Positions 23,788 to 34,536 of a DNA stretch of 64,000 bases are shown here, piece after piece. Under the pieces are notes generated by a model. That model saw only the letters and a program-made list of their open reading frames with translations, was not told the DNA's origin and did not search any database. The translations under genes were made by a program, and so were the position numbers. The stretch spans positions 124,001-188,000 of the forward strand of contig JAWPGT010000017.1 in assembly GCA_034638255.1 (NCBI GenBank), given 5' to 3'. Every line of letters begins with the position of its first letter. Position 1 is the first letter of the stretch. The DNA is from Coprinus comatus (lineage: Eukaryota > Basidiomycota > Agaricomycetes > Agaricales > Agaricaceae).

Positions 23788-24720
23788 TCATGCGGGCAAT
23801 TCGAATTTCTGTCCTTGCAATACTCTGTTCATTAAGAACATGTAAATTAGCAATGAATATTTCCGTATAAGGTGAGCTAACGTACTTTGTGAAGTACACA
23901 TAGAAGAAGTCGACATATAACCCTGTTTGCACAATACCAGCTGTGACTGCAATAGGGTCCACAATGTCATCGGCGAAATACCTACATAGAGCAATACAAA
24001 CAATGCAATCAGAAACCTTCGGAGCAATAGGAGAGCAAGAATAATACATACCGGTAAATCCAATTAGGGATATACAGTGCTCTGTAAATACCAAGAGCAG
24101 CAAGGTAATGTGTTGTTATGGTCTCTGCTTCACCCGTTCGTTGGAGCATGAAGAGTTGAGGAAGAATGGCAACTGATTCGAGGAAGATGGAGAAAGACCA
24201 GAGGATTTCCGTGAAATTAAACTTGTAGTTGAAGATGAGAGCGAGGAGTATGCAAGGGCCAATAAGGTATTCGATGCGGAAGGTATCAATAGAGGGGTCA
24301 TGTGTAGGGCTAGGGAGAAAGAGAGATATGAGATTAGAAGTGGATAAGAAGGATAAGGAAACTGACCGATATTTATAACGCATCAGATACAACGTGTAGC
24401 AGGTACTTGCGATGAAGAAGAGTTTCATGAAGGAGTTGTATAGGGAAACATATCGGTAGAAGAGGTCAAGGTAGCGAGTGACGAATACAGCGACATAGAT
24501 TGCTTGTGTCTTGAACGAAATGCCTTCAAACAGCGGGTGAGCCTATTTCCAGCGTTCAGTCTTGAACCAAGCCTCACCTCGACATGAGCGGGATGTTTGT
24601 ATTTTATTCAATAAAATAAGTATCGACGCAAGATGCGATACGTCACCTAAAAGCACAATGGGTCAGTTAGCGTTGTAGAGGCCAGCCAGATAGCTTACCC
24701 AGGAAACGGAAGATGTTCAT
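23788..24720 (-). CDS. ERD2: ER lumen protein retaining receptor (HDEL/KDEL receptor)
   Basis: Six exons (24720-24699, 24646-24578, 24523-24367, 24309-24052, 23981-23886, 23824-23788) give exactly 212 residues, the usual length of the family. The sequence is unmistakable: MNIFRFLGD.SHL.SI at the start, SCRGISFKTQAIY, FVTRYLDLF, the THDPSIDTFRIEYL loop, FNYKFNFTEILWSFSIFLES, ALYIPNWIYRYF and DFFYVYFTK, ending FELPA. The seven-helix receptor binds escaped ER residents with C-terminal HDEL-type signals in the Golgi and returns them in COPI vesicles. The first exon has only 22 bases. No residue of the signal-binding pocket looks altered from what I recall of the family. Confidence 0.97.
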
Positions 24721-25832
24721 GGCTGTGGCAAAGGGGTGTTGTCACCGTTTCTGACGCCAGTACGTCGACGTGTTCGACCCAAGAATACATTTCCCGCTTA
24801 CATAATCTTTGTCCCACGCCCCTTTTCTCACATCCATACACTCCCGCTCCACTCCTCCTTCGGTTACTGCCAAGGTGAGCATCCATTTCTTGATATCTTG
24901 CTACCTATGATGCCCTAGTAAAAGGTTCGACTCCTTTGGTCGGCGACAAGCACTATGATCCTTCCCATATCCGGCTATCCTGTGGCAGCGAAACCGAGAA
25001 ATGGTCCAATCCCTGATGAGCTATCCAAAGAATGACATGGCTCATCGTAAGGCTGGTCCGACATTCTCGACTCTTTATAGAATATTAGGCTGCAATGGTC
25101 CAGAGATCCACGATCTTGCAGCAAAGGCAGAGTCGCAAAACTCTACTCGGCACCACTACTTCCGAGGTCGTTCCAAGTCAAGCCTGGGCAGGACACTTTT
25201 TTGTACCCTCACCCTGCCTTGGTGGTCCCGGACGTGGTTATTTTATTGGCAAACGGCACAGTATGAAATGCGTGTTCAAAGCATTGGGGTTAGAGATACA
25301 TTCCCCCACGTGTGGTTACGCGCATATACTCTGGTTCACTGCTTGATGTGGGATTGGCATGGTCATGGCGATTTGTTCGTGGTGTTTCGAGCTTTTGTAT
25401 CGATGGAGGCATGAGATCCTCATTTTTTCAGACTGTTTCGGCAGCACTGAGTTTTTTTCTTCTTTTTTATGCACATAATTATCGGATTTATACTGACATG
25501 CTTGTTGTACAGATGCCACGCAAGAGTAATAGTTTCATGTTGTAGTAGATTGCAACGTAGATTGCCATTCTGCCTGACAAACTTCAATCTTTGCAAGGAA
25601 TTGACATCATTTTACCACGTGACTGTCGGGCCGATCAAAAGGGCCAATTCAATTGATGATGTCTACCGTGGTTATTGTGGTCGTCAGCACAACAGGTCAA
25701 AGATCAGGAATACCTTTGACCTGTTCCTTCATGTTCTCGCATTTCTAATTCCTCACCGTCTTTTGGATTAATTTCGTTCTTTTCTTCACCCTCATTGACT
25801 CGGTTTTGATAGCCTAGCTCAATTTCAAACTC
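24721..25832. other. Intergenic, 1.1 kb, no confident gene
   Basis: Divergent promoters of ERD2 and the TM198-like gene must lie here. Open frames of 83-137 codons on the plus strand at 25001-25414 overlap one another, lack splice structure and match nothing I know. A tRNA-like TTCGACT loop at about 24927-24945 has no matching acceptor or anticodon arms. Confidence 0.45.
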
Positions 25833-27247
25833 ATGGAGACGCGAGCTCTAACCACACGGTTGCTCTTCCTGTTATTTTTCCACGCTTTTACAATATCCCA
25901 GGTCCTTTCAGCACCTTACACCCCTCCACTAGCTCACTTGGAACCTCGAGATCGCTATATTCTCAAAAACAACACTGTTTTAGATGAACTCCAAGCATTC
26001 AACCCAATCACCCTCCAAATTATCCCTCAAGGACCGGCAACAGATGGAGGGGGAAAAGGGCTCGATGCATCTTCCGCATTATGGATAACATTCTCCCTCT
26101 TATTCGGATTATCGTTATCCTTTGCAGGATTTAGGATGTGGCGGATAACAACCGGTATGGGCTTTGGTTTAGCAGCCGCAGTTTGTGGTACGTAGTCTCC
26201 CACAAACCCCTTGCATGATTGACACGATCTGATGTGTAACAAAAACAGCTTGGGCAGCATTCGTCAACACGATGAGTGCAACCGGAATAAGCGATATCTT
26301 TCTCACAATAATTGTTCTTGGATTCTTTCTGTTGGGATTTATTGCTGGAATCTTCGAAATAGGGAGAGTGGCAGGAATGATTTTACTTGGAGTTATAAGT
26401 GGTCTAAGCTTTGGTATCCGTTTGATGTTGTTACGGTCTGGACTTTTATTTTCACCTGGTGATGACGGTGATAATGCTGGATTTGCTTTGGCTTGGGTGA
26501 TGATTGCGTTATTTGGGATTGCTGGGGGTTTGTTTGTGGCTTGGCCTAGGTTTCAACGGTTTGCATTGGTGAATTTTTTCTTCTTTTTGTGTAGGTCTCA
26601 AAACTGACACGTAATGGCTCTTTTGTTTACAATTACCATAGCTGTTTGCTTGTACTGCCACTGGCACTTTCCTCGCTGCCCTTGGTTTGGATTTAATCCT
26701 TAACAAACAATCAGGAATGGGCCAAGGTTTAATTTTCCTATTCGATAGAAATTCGTCGCATATAGTTGTAAGTTCTCTCTGCCTCCCCTAAATCCTTCCT
26801 CCCCATTCTCATTCCTTTCGTTATTCTTGTCAGGACGTTATAATAAAAGGTTACAGACCAAAAATAGTCACTCAAATCATAATCGGTGCATCTCTAGTAT
26901 TTATGTACGTATAAAAATATCTATTTCCCATCTCACCCTCAAACACCAAAAAAATTTGACAACTGACATAACGTCTCACTCTTTTTTCCAACATTTTCCG
27001 CATCATCGCCCCCATCTTATATATATATAGACCGATCCTATCATTGATCCAAAACCGCGTATTCAAAGATCCTTTCAACCGTCGTAACCTAACTTCGAAC
27101 CCTACCTCCGATTTCGATTCCGACGTCAATACCAACATGAACGAACAACACACTGATCCGACAAGTCGTAATAAATTAACAGGGCAACCGAAAGCTAATA
27201 GTTTATGGGATGGTACATTGTTTAGACCGAACAGGTTTTCTGTCTAG
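25833..27247 (+). CDS. TM7S3/TM198-like (DUF4203) membrane protein
   Basis: Five exons (25833-26187, 26249-26568, 26642-26767, 26834-26904, 27031-27247) give 362 residues. An N-terminal signal peptide (LLFLLFFHAFTISQVLSA) is followed by a lumenal stretch, then a set of six or seven closely spaced helices beginning ALWITFSLLFGLSLSFAGF and including a glycine-rich GMGFGLAAAVC, IFEIGRVAGMILLGVISGLS and GTFLAALGLDLIL. The tail is hydrophilic with FKDPFNRR. This matches the TM7S3/TM198-like domain, known from fungi and animals, whose molecular function is not settled. Likely site is the plasma membrane or secretory pathway. All splice phases agree. Confidence 0.85.
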
Positions 27248-28997
27248 TAGATATATTCGGGGGATGGGTTGAGAAGGGTTGAGAAGTCCCCACCAAAAAA
27301 AAATACCAAAAACTTACTCGACCACAATAACTCGATTTTATTATTTTCAATGACGGCGTGTTCTATTGATATACTATTATGTATATCTCCGGAAACGGGA
27401 GAGAAGAAAAAATGTCTATGTCAATATACTGTTTTTTTATTGTTTATCATTCATTATATTCACTTATGCATGGGAGATTTTATTTTATTTTTATCCTTAT
27501 TCCATTCTGTTTTTTTCTTACTGGGTTAGAAAGGGATTGGGATTGAATAGAGCTGGTTACTCCGTTATATCGTTTATACCTCCACTTATACCCATAGGGC
27601 CTACCTACAGTTTTTCTGATCCAAATCATCCGCACGTCATTATATTTTCAATCATCATCATTTTTTCCCGTTGTGAGTGACAAATCAATGAACCATTGAA
27701 AGATTGCCAACAAGTCAAAGTCAAAGCTAAGTATAAATTAAATGTGATGTAAAATGATGAATCTGTTACAGGATCAATTAATGTCATAGTCATAGTATCT
27801 ATGTATTCTATAGCGTGTAGTACGAAGTTTCTATCAACTGCCACTACTAATAAACTACGTGCTGCGCACGCGTACATGATTGATGTTGATGTTTCTTGGT
27901 CAGGAAGTTTGATGCGTGTTTGGTGGAATGTATGTAGTTGCAACTTGTACCTATAATACATACATAGAAACGAGAAGTCGAGTTAATTATAAGAGTGTTT
28001 GTTACATAAAATCCAAGTTGTATAGTTGTATTGAATCAGAATATGTGGAAGTACTACTAGTGTTAGTACCGTGATAGAACTTTGTCATGACTCAAGTACT
28101 CTTTCCTGATCTCAGAAACATATCATCTTACATGAACAATCCTTCATTCGATTTTGCTGAGTTATATACAAATAGTAAGCATGAAATTTGAATTACAAAA
28201 ACAATCACTGTTTAGATCTAAACCTTAATATCTACGTAAGACCTGCCCCTTTCTTCCAATTATCCATTACATGGAAGTTTTGGCATCTGTTATCCATTGT
28301 AATCCATTGGAGAGGTCGAAAGCTGGTTGGTACCGCTTTTCAGGAGTACTGTACGCCGGAGGGGGAGTGGGTACCTGGGTAGTAGTGGAGTTAGTGAATG
28401 ATGGAACATTCTTCCAAAGTTGTTACGGCCATAAGAGGGATATTGGTCAGATTATTCAAGAAAATATAAAGGGTAAGTACTTGAAGGCAATGTTCGGATT
28501 GAATCATTTGGAGAGTTTGAAGTTGGGTTTCGTTTTCGGCGTCAGGTAGGAGCGAGCCCGTAGAAAGGATAGTAAAAGTAGATGTAGTGGCATATGTTGA
28601 TAGATCGGTATCGCTGGATTGGAGAAAGGATGATTTCTGTGGCTTTCTGTGGCGTCAAGCAACGCACATCCAACCCACCACTCCACGGCCCCTACGACGC
28701 CTTTCTTGTTGTCATTGCTTCCGATAACATTTTTTCGTGGGTTTCTGGATGACATCGAGGAGGGGGATAACGTGCATTGGCGGTGATTTCACTTCGACAT
28801 TTCTGCCTATGTCTTGGTTCCGGTCTGAATCACCCGCGTGTCGTGTAGTGTGAGGTGATTATCTTTTCTCTCTCTGAATAAGAATGTGGAGGTATATATC
28901 CCGATGTTTTATTTTTGACTCCATATGAATCAAGTAGTGTGTATCCAGGTGTTGGTTGAGGGTGAGTATGATATGTGTTGTATAGAGTTTAGAATCA
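27248..28997. other. Gene-poor region, 1.75 kb
   Basis: AT-rich sequence after the TM198-like gene. Frames of up to 111 codons occur but lack recognisable content, splice sites or conserved starts. It is the beginning of a five-kilobase gene-poor interval that holds several gene remnants. Confidence 0.5.
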
Positions 28998-29156
28998 CCA
29001 CTACCCAACTTCCTGACCACCCTCGTATACCACTTCCTCTGAGCTTGATTAGCAGTAACGAAATTACCCACAACAATCCTATCCACTCTATTCCAGTCCT
29101 GACTAGCACAAACCGCAAGATGTGTCATAATATCTATTTCGGCCTTTGATCCCATA
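28998..29156 (-). pseudogene. Orphan fragment of phosphatidylserine decarboxylase 2
   Basis: About 53 codons read DIMTHLAVCASQDW then VDRIVVGNFVTANQAQRKWY, a segment highly characteristic of fungal PSD2-type phosphatidylserine decarboxylases, where it lies between the C2 domains and the catalytic domain. Neither the C2 domains nor the LGST-type autocatalytic cleavage motif is found on either side; the frame runs on into unrelated sequence. This is therefore a displaced exon fragment, still open and well preserved, not a functional enzyme gene. Recent capture is likely given the lack of decay. Confidence 0.7.
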
Positions 29157-29523
29157 CGTGGACGATGATAAATGGGTGTTAGAATGATATGGGGAGGTGA
29201 AAGGAGGTAGGTACTGGGAAGTGGTAGGTAAATGAAGGAGGGAAAGAGGTGGTATGAGAGAGGAATCATCAAAAACGATGAAAGGTTTTGCTTTTGTTTG
29301 CATATTTCAAAGTCGAATTGAACCTTGAAGTTGTGTTTTCAAGAGTTGAATGTCAGCATATATGACTTTTCCAGCTTCTCTTGTGTACACCATTAGTCAT
29401 TGCGTTTGATGATGGATTGAGATGACTAGTTTTGGGATCACTTCACCAATGGTCTAGTCCATCCTGTTCGAGGTACCGAAGCCAGGGACCAGACACAAGC
29501 TTCTGATCTCTGGTTGTTGGCTC

Positions 29524-29973
29524 TTAAAGCAATGAAGCTTTGACGTGTTTGGAACTTTTTCCCCAAACGGACCCCTTCAGCCTCCGTAAACTTGATTCCA
29601 CTCTCAGGTGAGAGATCAGCCTGAAATCGTATTTCTGCAATGGGTTGCCAAACGGTGGTACCACCTTGACTAGTGCAGGATAGGCCTTCACCCTCTCTCG
29701 TATGAGCTCATACTGGCATTGATGTTGTTGGATCAAAGAAGGAACGCGATTATTCAGACGGCAGGGAATGGAAGGATCCCATGCAACTCTACGAAAAACC
29801 GAGGGGCCGCGTCTTCTGATGGTGGTATGGCAGCGTGGTAAGACGCTCGACGAGTTGCAACTGTGACCTGAAGAGCTGGTTGGAACCGTTGGAGTAGTCG
29901 TAAACGGTCTGGCGGCAAATAAGGGAGTAGTAAGGAAGCCACTGAACAGAGAGTGCCACAAGGAAATTGCCAT
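29524..29973 (-). CDS. Hypothetical ORF next to inverted repeat
   Basis: A 149-codon ATG frame rich in Ser, Arg and Pro whose C-terminal half (about 70 residues, with YELIRERVKAYPALVKVV) has a plausible helical composition. An upstream frame reaching into the left arm of the inverted repeat (30184-30052) can be spliced to it in phase using a GTATGT donor, but that exon lacks an ATG. No domain recognised. It may be the decayed remains of a gene whose 5' part was duplicated in inverted orientation. Confidence 0.28.
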   Translation of the reverse strand: MAISLWHSLFSGFLTTPLFAARPFTTTPTVPTSSSGHSCNSSSVLPRCHTTIRRRGPSVFRRVAWDPSIPCRLNNRVPSLIQQHQCQYELIRERVKAYPALVKVVPPFGNPLQKYDFRLISHLRVESSLRRLKGSVWGKSSKHVKASLL

Positions 29974-30083
29974 TGAAACGAGGTAAGGTATTCTAACTCA
30001 TCGGGGAATGAATTTTTGATGAAAGAGTGTAAAGTTTCCAATACATACCGATTGTCTTACACAGTGGCACAAGGTGTAGAGAG

Positions 30084-30355
30084 TCAATGACGATTGGACG
30101 GATTGAGAGCTTGAGCCTTGGGAATGGGGATTTAACCACCGTCAAGCCGACCGTTTTAAGTAAAACATGGTATACTAACCACACATCTCAGAAGTGATTC
30201 GGCATATAAACTTGTTCCAATATTCTAAGTTATTCTAACATCAAGTTTACTAAGTGCTACCATATGTTCCATTTCAACCTCCATTCTATCATTTTATTAT
30301 TTTTATTGTTCTTGCTAATGTTCATTACACTCCGTGTTTCACCTTGACTTCTTTT
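30084..30355 (+). repeat. Left arm of large inverted repeat
   Basis: This segment reads, with scattered substitutions and small indels, as the reverse complement of 30717-30998. The best-preserved core runs from TTTAACCACCGTC through the block containing CTAACCACACATCTCAGA and CCATTTCAAC. About four bases in five agree by eye. No target-site duplication or recognised transposon terminus was found. Confidence 0.8.
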
Positions 30356-30716
30356 CAGTATTAATACTACTATTCAAAGTGCCCGAATCCTTCGCTTTTT
30401 GTATCCGGGACTGGCATTCTGAGCTTTACACCGCCTCAGTGTGAAGTGGGGGGTTGACTTCTGTTGAAGTATGAGAACGAGTCGGAAAGTTCACAGAAAT
30501 AATATCCGAAACACCCCATATTAACATCATACAACTTTATTAACTTTATTTGAGCAATTATGTACTCTTGTGTGGCCTTGTAGATCCATGTCTTATTATC
30601 ATTATTTCAGTATTATTTTCCATTTGATTATTGAACACCGGTCCTCGGGCTGAGGAATAATAAGAAATATTTGAACTTAAGTACCGGAGTTTATATACCG
30701 GTTCACCGAGGGTGAT

Positions 30717-30998
30717 CAAAGAATTCAAGGTAAAACATGGAGTACTATAAGCAACAACAAAGAACAATAAAAATGATAGAATGATAGAAGGGAAGTTGAA
30801 ATGGAACACCTACTAGTAGCACTTGGTAAGCTTGATATTAGAATAACTTGGAAATATTGGAACAATAAAGTTTTATGCCGAATCACTCTGAGATGTGTGG
30901 TTAGTATACTATGTTTTGCTTTTAAAACTTCAGCTCGACGGTGGTTAAATCTCCATCCCCAGTCCTAATTCCTCCAGATTCTCAAAATCGTTATTGAT
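30717..30998 (-). repeat. Right arm of large inverted repeat
   Basis: Reverse-complement partner of 30084-30355, with about 360 bp between the arms. Similarity fades gradually at the outer ends rather than stopping sharply, which argues for an old inverted duplication over a young transposon. Confidence 0.8.
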
Positions 30999-31985
30999 TA
31001 TCTGCAGCTTGAACCCTTTATTTTGTAGAATGGAACAACATGGAATTGCGATGTATTCGTTATGTGAATAACTTGGTATACTTTTAGTATATTAAACAGC
31101 GAAGTAACTTACTTCGCCACCACTTAGATGACGAAACGGGAGGCATCGCAAAAGTACCGGATTTTCTGAGTCCCCGTGGGCTACCACCAATTCTGCCCAG
31201 TATATTGCTCAAGGCTAACACTAGTGAGTACAGTACCCCCCATAAATTATGATAGTGAATAATGAATGCTTACAAATTACTCCAATACGAGGAGATAGAA
31301 CGTAAAAGGGAGCACGAATTTCGCTACTCCTAGTTCAAACTTATCGTGTCGCCTACAGACCTGCTTACCAAGAAAATCAGTATGTAATTGGAACTTTACA
31401 TAGTTTTTCTAATATTGAAGAGTCAGAATATCTCAACCTCACACAGATGGTCAACGTGTACAGGAGGAATCCCCCGGCAACATTCCGTCCAGTGGCTCCC
31501 TTACTAGACCAACTCCTTGATCGCTGATAGATTGTAAATATGCTTTGGCGTATTGGATCAATTGTCGCAGGAAATTGGGTAGTAGTAAGTTTTCTAGTAA
31601 TTATGTTAAAGAAATAGTGACCAGAGCTAACAATAGATGCCGCCAGATTGAACTTGATGATGTCGCTCCCCCCCCCTCTCAAAGAGTGCCTCAGCACACT
31701 CTCCACTGCGTCTATCACTTGTAGTGGGTGTTTTTCTTTATGTTAAGTTTTGGGCGTATATTTAAATTTCTTTTGGATTGGCAAGTCATAAAGGGGGTTA
31801 GATTCTTACACCATAGATTTGGAGCACCAATAGCGCACACAGAGATATAAAACCCTCTCACAATTCTGGTAGTTAGTGACTTTGTCATACGACTCTCCGA
31901 TCTAGGACTTACATTTCCGCTGCCGGTATCTTCGACCCTCGATGGTCGCCCAGTTCCCAATTTACCCCCAAATCAATGTTAAAAA
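30999..31985. other. Gene-poor region, 1 kb
   Basis: No recognisable gene. Open frames of 80-113 codons on the minus strand match nothing I know. The stretch leads into the NACHT remnant. Confidence 0.45.
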
Positions 31986-32260
31986 GCAGCACGGAAATGG
32001 GTAAATAATCCAAACCGAAAGAAAGGGTTTTTTTTTGGGTTATATGGGGAGCTGCTGGAGTAGGAAAATCTGCTTTTGCCCAAGAGACTCGCAGATCGTA
32101 CGAAGAAGGGATGTACATCAATCTTATCCTTCGCCCTCTTCCAACGCAGTGATCCCCATCAGCACTTTCAGCACCATCCGTCTTCCCGCCCAGGGCTATT
32201 GAACCAACAAGTTATCAACTTCTTAGTATCGTTCAGATCCTATAACAATACCATACAATG
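31986..32260 (+). pseudogene. Remnant of a NACHT/STAND P-loop NTPase
   Basis: In one frame KWVNNPNRKK is followed, after a frameshift at a run of T, by WVIWGAAGVGKSAFAQE, a good Walker A motif in the setting usual for agaric NACHT proteins (W...DPNR... ilW..GpAGvGKSA.aq). Downstream pieces in other frames resemble the FFFSRSDPH and PT.AYQL strands of the same domain. Stops and shifts separate the pieces, so this is a decayed fragment. Full-length relatives act in fungal self/non-self recognition. Confidence 0.6.
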
Positions 32261-32486
32261 ACCCACGTCGAATCTCAGACACACACTGATACACGCCACA
32301 CATCCACCTCTGATCAAGTGATTACACACCATCACCTACAAATTTCATACTTACTATTTCGTATATACTCAAAACTATGTATCCTATATCCTATATCATC
32401 ACAAGTTTTCTGTTATTAGATTACCAATGGCTATACTAGTATCATAATATTCTATGAATCCAATTTTTAACATAGAAAAAAAGTCA

Positions 32487-34471
32487 TTACACCATATCCG
32501 AAATTCTCATCCCACTAACATAAGCCCTCGGAACATAAATCCCAGGGGTAAGTAAAAACTCATTAACTCTCTTAAGTGTATCTCTCGACGGATTCGCTCG
32601 AGGTTCACTTTCAATAATCCATTCAAGTCGTTTCCGAATCATACCCTTATTCAAATTCGAAACTATACAAGATAAAATAAAATAAACATTAATTGGCATT
32701 TAATCTGTGTAAAAAAAAACTGTATGTACCTTGCCCTCGAGATTCATCAGTGTTCAATTCCCCATCGTCATTAAACAACAACTGAATAAGAACAAGTGCA
32801 ACTCCAGCACTTAAATCTAATCGTGTTCCTAAATCATTTCCACACCCTTCTAATATCCAAACTTTCTTCGCATCGACATTCATATTCATAGTTGTAGAAT
32901 TAGATGTTAAATGTGATTGAACGAAAGGAATGGTGGTTTTAAGAATTTGATGTATAATATGACCTGTTTTAGATTTTGATTTTTGTGTTGTATTGGTGGT
33001 GTTGGCATTGATATGAAGGGTATTCGTGTTTATATCGATATTATCGTTATATTCTGAAGATTTCGGTGTTGCTGTTGATTCTACTCTAGTCGTTGTACAA
33101 GTCGAGGTCGATGATTGTGATTCGAAATCGAAATCGATAAGGATACAAACGATTGAAGGTTTATGTCGTACAAAATCCATGATCTTGTTGATTTGAGAGG
33201 GAGAATAGGAACCAATACTAATTCTTCCGTGTACCTTTTCTATAGGCGTCGGTGTCGATGTCGGTCCAACAGTATCAGTATCGGATGATTTTGAAGATGT
33301 ATATGTGGTTGATGAGGATGTAGATGAAGTGATACGAGTGACAACATTCTCGATTTCGGAACGTGAGCAAGATAATAATTCTTCTCGATGTTTCCAGAAT
33401 AATGAAGGAGTTAAACCCTGTAATGTTTCAATTGATATTCAGTATCTGTCCTAGCACATATAGCATCTAGAAAGAGTAAGATAAACGTACCATACCCCAC
33501 GATTCATGGTCATCTCCAGATCCTTGGACATAACCATATCCAGCTACACGTCGTTCAGTTCCACTTGTTTTGAAGCAGAGACGCATATAATTGGAAGAAA
33601 GCTCAATTGATATTGATTTGATGTAGAAGTGATTGTAGGAAATGTTGTAGTAGAAGGGGTAATCCAAAATGGTCGCAGTGGAGCTATAAGATCTAATGGA
33701 AGATCGAAAGATGAATTCTATAACATGGGTTTTCAGTTTTCAGTTCATATATGCGTCGATATATGCATAGTTTTACTCACTGCTAAAGCATTTGCCCATG
33801 TTTCTAGGTTTGAGGAGATTTGGTGATGTTCTTGGGCACTAATTACACCTGGTGGTGTGTATAGTTGAGTATCCCATTCTTTGGCATTGCTTGGTGTTTC
33901 GGAGGACCCTTGGCGACGGAGTTGTATAGCACGATTGACGACAGCACACCAGATGGGTACTGTCTTAGACAAAGCATCTGGCATACGCTTTCCAGCCCTC
34001 GTAGAGTCAACCAGGATTACCCTAGATGATCATCTATATAGGTTTTATTGATAGAAGTTGGAAGGGCATACCCTCGCCTTTGTGCAATGAGTGGAAGTAA
34101 ATGCAAGTTTGCTCTTCTTAGATTGAAACTCCAGTTGTTGGTATGTCCATCGGTAGATTTGAAGTAGGCTGGCGTTTCATTGGCCTATGGATGTATGCTT
34201 GATTTGGGTTTATGACTCATATTGAGAAGGGCGACTGACGATGGCTGGGTCTGTGTACCAAGCACCGCACCGGAGGTTCGCTGTGTCTATGGTCAGGACG
34301 CGTATAAACACTGTGAAAGAGAAGAGACAGACGCAAAAGAGGAAGATCAGGATAACGCTTGTTAACGTCTGACACGAAGTTGAGGTCCTCCTGTATTGAA
34401 TGCAGACGGTTGTAGATGTCGAGAGACTCCTTGCGTAGCTCTGCCAGAACAGCAGCATTGGAGGAGAACAT
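32487..34471 (-). CDS. RIT1: Initiator tRNA ribosyl phosphate transferase RIT1
   Basis: Seven exons (34471-34333, 34310-34240, 34184-34072, 34021-33781, 33717-33491, 33417-32730, 32662-32487) encode about 551 residues. Family hallmarks include NLRCGAWY, VDSTRAGKRMPDALSKTVPIW, PLRPFWITP, PIICVSASK, YVQGSGDDHESWG and the C-terminal PSRDTLKRVNEFLLTP. The enzyme adds a 2'-O-ribosyl phosphate at A64 of initiator tRNA-Met, keeping it out of elongation. The frame breaks in exon 5: after ICVSASK the next conserved segment is one base out of register at the run of A (T on the plus strand) at 33568-33571. Counting one more base restores both the motifs and the splice phase into exon 6, so a 1-nt deletion or sequencing error is likely. 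Exon 6 holds a serine/threonine-rich insert. Confidence 0.9.
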
Positions 34472-34536
34472 AATTGATTTTTTTTGATTACCGGGCCGGT
34501 GAAAATTATTGATGTGGCATCCCAGATCTTTTTATC
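34472..34536. promoter_or_regulatory. Compact bidirectional promoter RIT1/SET gene
   Basis: Only 65 bp separate the two start codons, so the 5' leaders and any core promoter elements of the two genes must overlap each other or the coding regions. A short TTTTTT tract lies near the middle. Confidence 0.6.

Noticed and set aside
24905..24950. tRNA-like T-arm (stem AAAGG/CCTTT with TTCGACT loop)
   Set aside because: The 3' acceptor strand GGTCGGC has no partner at the right distance upstream, and no anticodon or D arm can be drawn.
25001..25414. Plus-strand frames of 83-137 codons
   Set aside because: They overlap each other in different frames, carry no recognisable motif and cannot be spliced into a longer product.
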